Positions 5,846 through 6,494 of a stretch of 6,494 nucleotides of DNA are shown piece after piece. Position numbers and translations under genes: made by a program. The stretch is from assembly GCA_030654555.1 (NCBI GenBank), contig JAURXG010000482.1, forward strand, positions 1 to 6,494, given 5' to 3'. Under the pieces are notes generated by a model. It was not told the DNA's origin, made no database searches, and worked only from the letters and a program-made list of their open reading frames with translations. This stretch comes from Aquabacterium sp. Lineage in GTDB: Bacteria > Pseudomonadota > Gammaproteobacteria > Burkholderiales > Burkholderiaceae_C. Numbering within the stretch: the stretch's first letter is position 1; every line of letters starts with the position of its first letter.

Positions 5846-6494
5846 TGGCCAAGGAGGCGCTGCCCGCGCTGCAGATCGGCGTCGCCGCCGACGGCCGCCT
5901 GCCGCTGCCCTGGCTGGGCGACACGCTGGCGGCCTCGGCCGCGCTGGCGGGCGCGCATGCGCTGCTGATCCATGGTCCGGCGGGCGCCGGCCACCTTGAA
6001 TTCAGCCTGTTGCTCGCCCAAGCCACCTTGTGCGAGGCGCCCGACGCGGCGCGCAGCGGCCGGCCCTGCGGGCGTTGCGCCAGTTGCCACCTGGTGGCCA
6101 CCCGCGTGCATCCCGATCTGTTGCTGGTGCTGCCCGATGCGCTGCGGGTGCAGCTCGGCTGGGTCGACGACGAGGACAGCAAGCTGACCAAGGCCGATGC
6201 CAAGCCCAGCCGCGACATCCGCGTCGAGCAGGTGCGCCAGGCCATCGCCTGGTCGCAGCAGACCAGCGGGCGAGGGCGGGGCAAGGTGATGGTGCTGCAC
6301 CCTGCCGACGCCCTCAACGGCCCGGCGGCCAATGCGCTGCTGAAAACGCTGGAAGAGCCACCCGGCGCCATGCGCCTGCTGCTCACCAGCGCCGACCCCG
6401 AGCGCCTGCTGCCCACGGTGCGCAGCCGCTGCCAGCGCCTGCCGCTGCCCTGGCTGGGCGACACGCTGGCGGCCTCGGCCGCGCTGGCGGGCGC
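5845..6494 (+). CDS. holB: DNA polymerase III delta' subunit, N-terminal part (runs off the window; end suspect)
   Basis: Delta' is a rigid subunit of the clamp loader that places the beta sliding clamp on DNA. The window holds about 216 codons of a gene normally near 330 codons. After an N-terminal LPWLGDTL (compare YPWL in E. coli) comes HALLIHGPAGAGHLEFS at 38-54. Its P-loop ends in His50 instead of Lys, as expected because delta' does not hydrolyse ATP. The zinc module has Cys63, Cys75, Cys78 and Cys81 (CGRCASC at 75-81). NALLKTLEEPP is at 163-173, and the clamp-loader SRC motif SRCQRL is at 194-199. The region between about 98 and 126 is longer than in E. coli. From codon 198 (6436) to the edge, the reading repeats codons 18-37 exactly instead of giving the expected Pro-rich linker, so the last 59 bases may not belong here. 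The gene overlaps the tmk stop by one base (TGATG) and has its own strong ribosome-binding site. Confidence 0.92.
   Translation, partial: MAKEALPALQIGVAADGRLPLPWLGDTLAASAALAGAHALLIHGPAGAGHLEFSLLLAQATLCEAPDAARSGRPCGRCASCHLVATRVHPDLLLVLPDALRVQLGWVDDEDSKLTKADAKPSRDIRVEQVRQAIAWSQQTSGRGRGKVMVLHPADALNGPAANALLKTLEEPPGAMRLLLTSADPERLLPTVRSRCQRLPLPWLGDTLAASAALAG
5896..5954 (+). repeat. 59-bp direct repeat, upstream copy (in holB codons 18-37)
   Basis: This stretch is identical over 59 of 59 bases to 6436-6494, exactly 540 bp (180 codons) downstream. Here it fits the protein: it encodes the N-terminal PWL segment leading into the ALLIHGP strand, as in other delta' proteins. This is therefore the native copy. 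Confidence 0.95.
6436..6494 (+). repeat. 59-bp direct repeat, downstream copy (window end, in frame with holB)
   Basis: This is an exact copy of 5896-5954 that ends only because the window ends, so 59 bp is a minimum length. It is in the same reading frame and follows the SRCQRL motif. There the family has a linker of the type APPP...AVTWL before the lid domain, not a second N-terminus. The copy looks out of place: either an assembly loop or a real tandem duplication. Confidence 0.95.

Noticed and set aside
5888..5994. HolB P-loop with His in place of Lys as a sign of gene decay
   Set aside because: Delta' subunits typically have a degenerate P-loop and do not hydrolyse ATP. The zinc cysteines and SRC motif are intact.
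5613..6464. 283-codon minus-strand open frame opposite tmk and holB
   Set aside because: Ser/Arg/Ala-rich shadow. Both plus-strand genes are well-defined housekeeping genes.
6436..6494. Possible mobile element or CRISPR-like repeat at the window end
   Set aside because: Only two copies exist, 540 bp apart, with ordinary holB coding sequence between them. There are no inverted ends, transposase or spacers.

Overview
The window is very GC-rich, gene-dense bacterial chromosome. It most resembles a betaproteobacterium of the order Burkholderiales (Rubrivivax/Leptothrix/Ideonella-like). That placement is an inference from base composition, from a DUF4936-type gene beside ygfZ, and from the ygfZ / mltG-tmk-holB gene order. 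I cannot name the species. Eight protein genes cover nearly everything. The longest gaps are an 89-bp and a 74-bp divergent spacer. I see no tRNA, rRNA, CRISPR array, insertion sequence or phage gene.

Left part (1-2336): the 5' two-fifths or so of an iron-containing alcohol dehydrogenase runs leftwards off the window. Reading away from it is a two-gene unit. The first gene is an HSL-family alpha/beta-hydrolase (esterase). The second, 4 bp downstream, is a single 286-residue polypeptide joining a YbgC/FadM-like hotdog acyl-CoA thioesterase to a GNAT acetyltransferase. This cluster looks metabolic (ester, acyl-CoA or alcohol chemistry), but no substrate can be read from the sequence.

Middle part (2358-4071, minus strand): ygfZ, a folate-binding Fe-S maintenance protein, is followed by a small DUF4936-type gene. 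A SnoaL/NTF2-like gene overlaps the DUF4936 gene by ATGA. The three look like one operon, and it converges on the fusion gene with only 21 bp between the stop codons.

Right part (4161-6494, plus strand): mltG (peptidoglycan lytic transglycosylase), tmk (thymidylate kinase) and holB (DNA polymerase III delta') are packed with 4-nt and 1-nt overlaps. This is a widely conserved housekeeping operon joining cell-wall and DNA-replication functions.

The most unusual signal is at the right edge. The last 59 bases (6436-6494) are an exact, in-frame copy of 5896-5954, 540 bp upstream in holB. The copy sits where the delta' family should carry different sequence. It is either a looped contig end (assembly artefact) or a real in-frame tandem duplication. 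The second item of interest is the thioesterase-GNAT fusion. I found no convincing new defence or mobile system.
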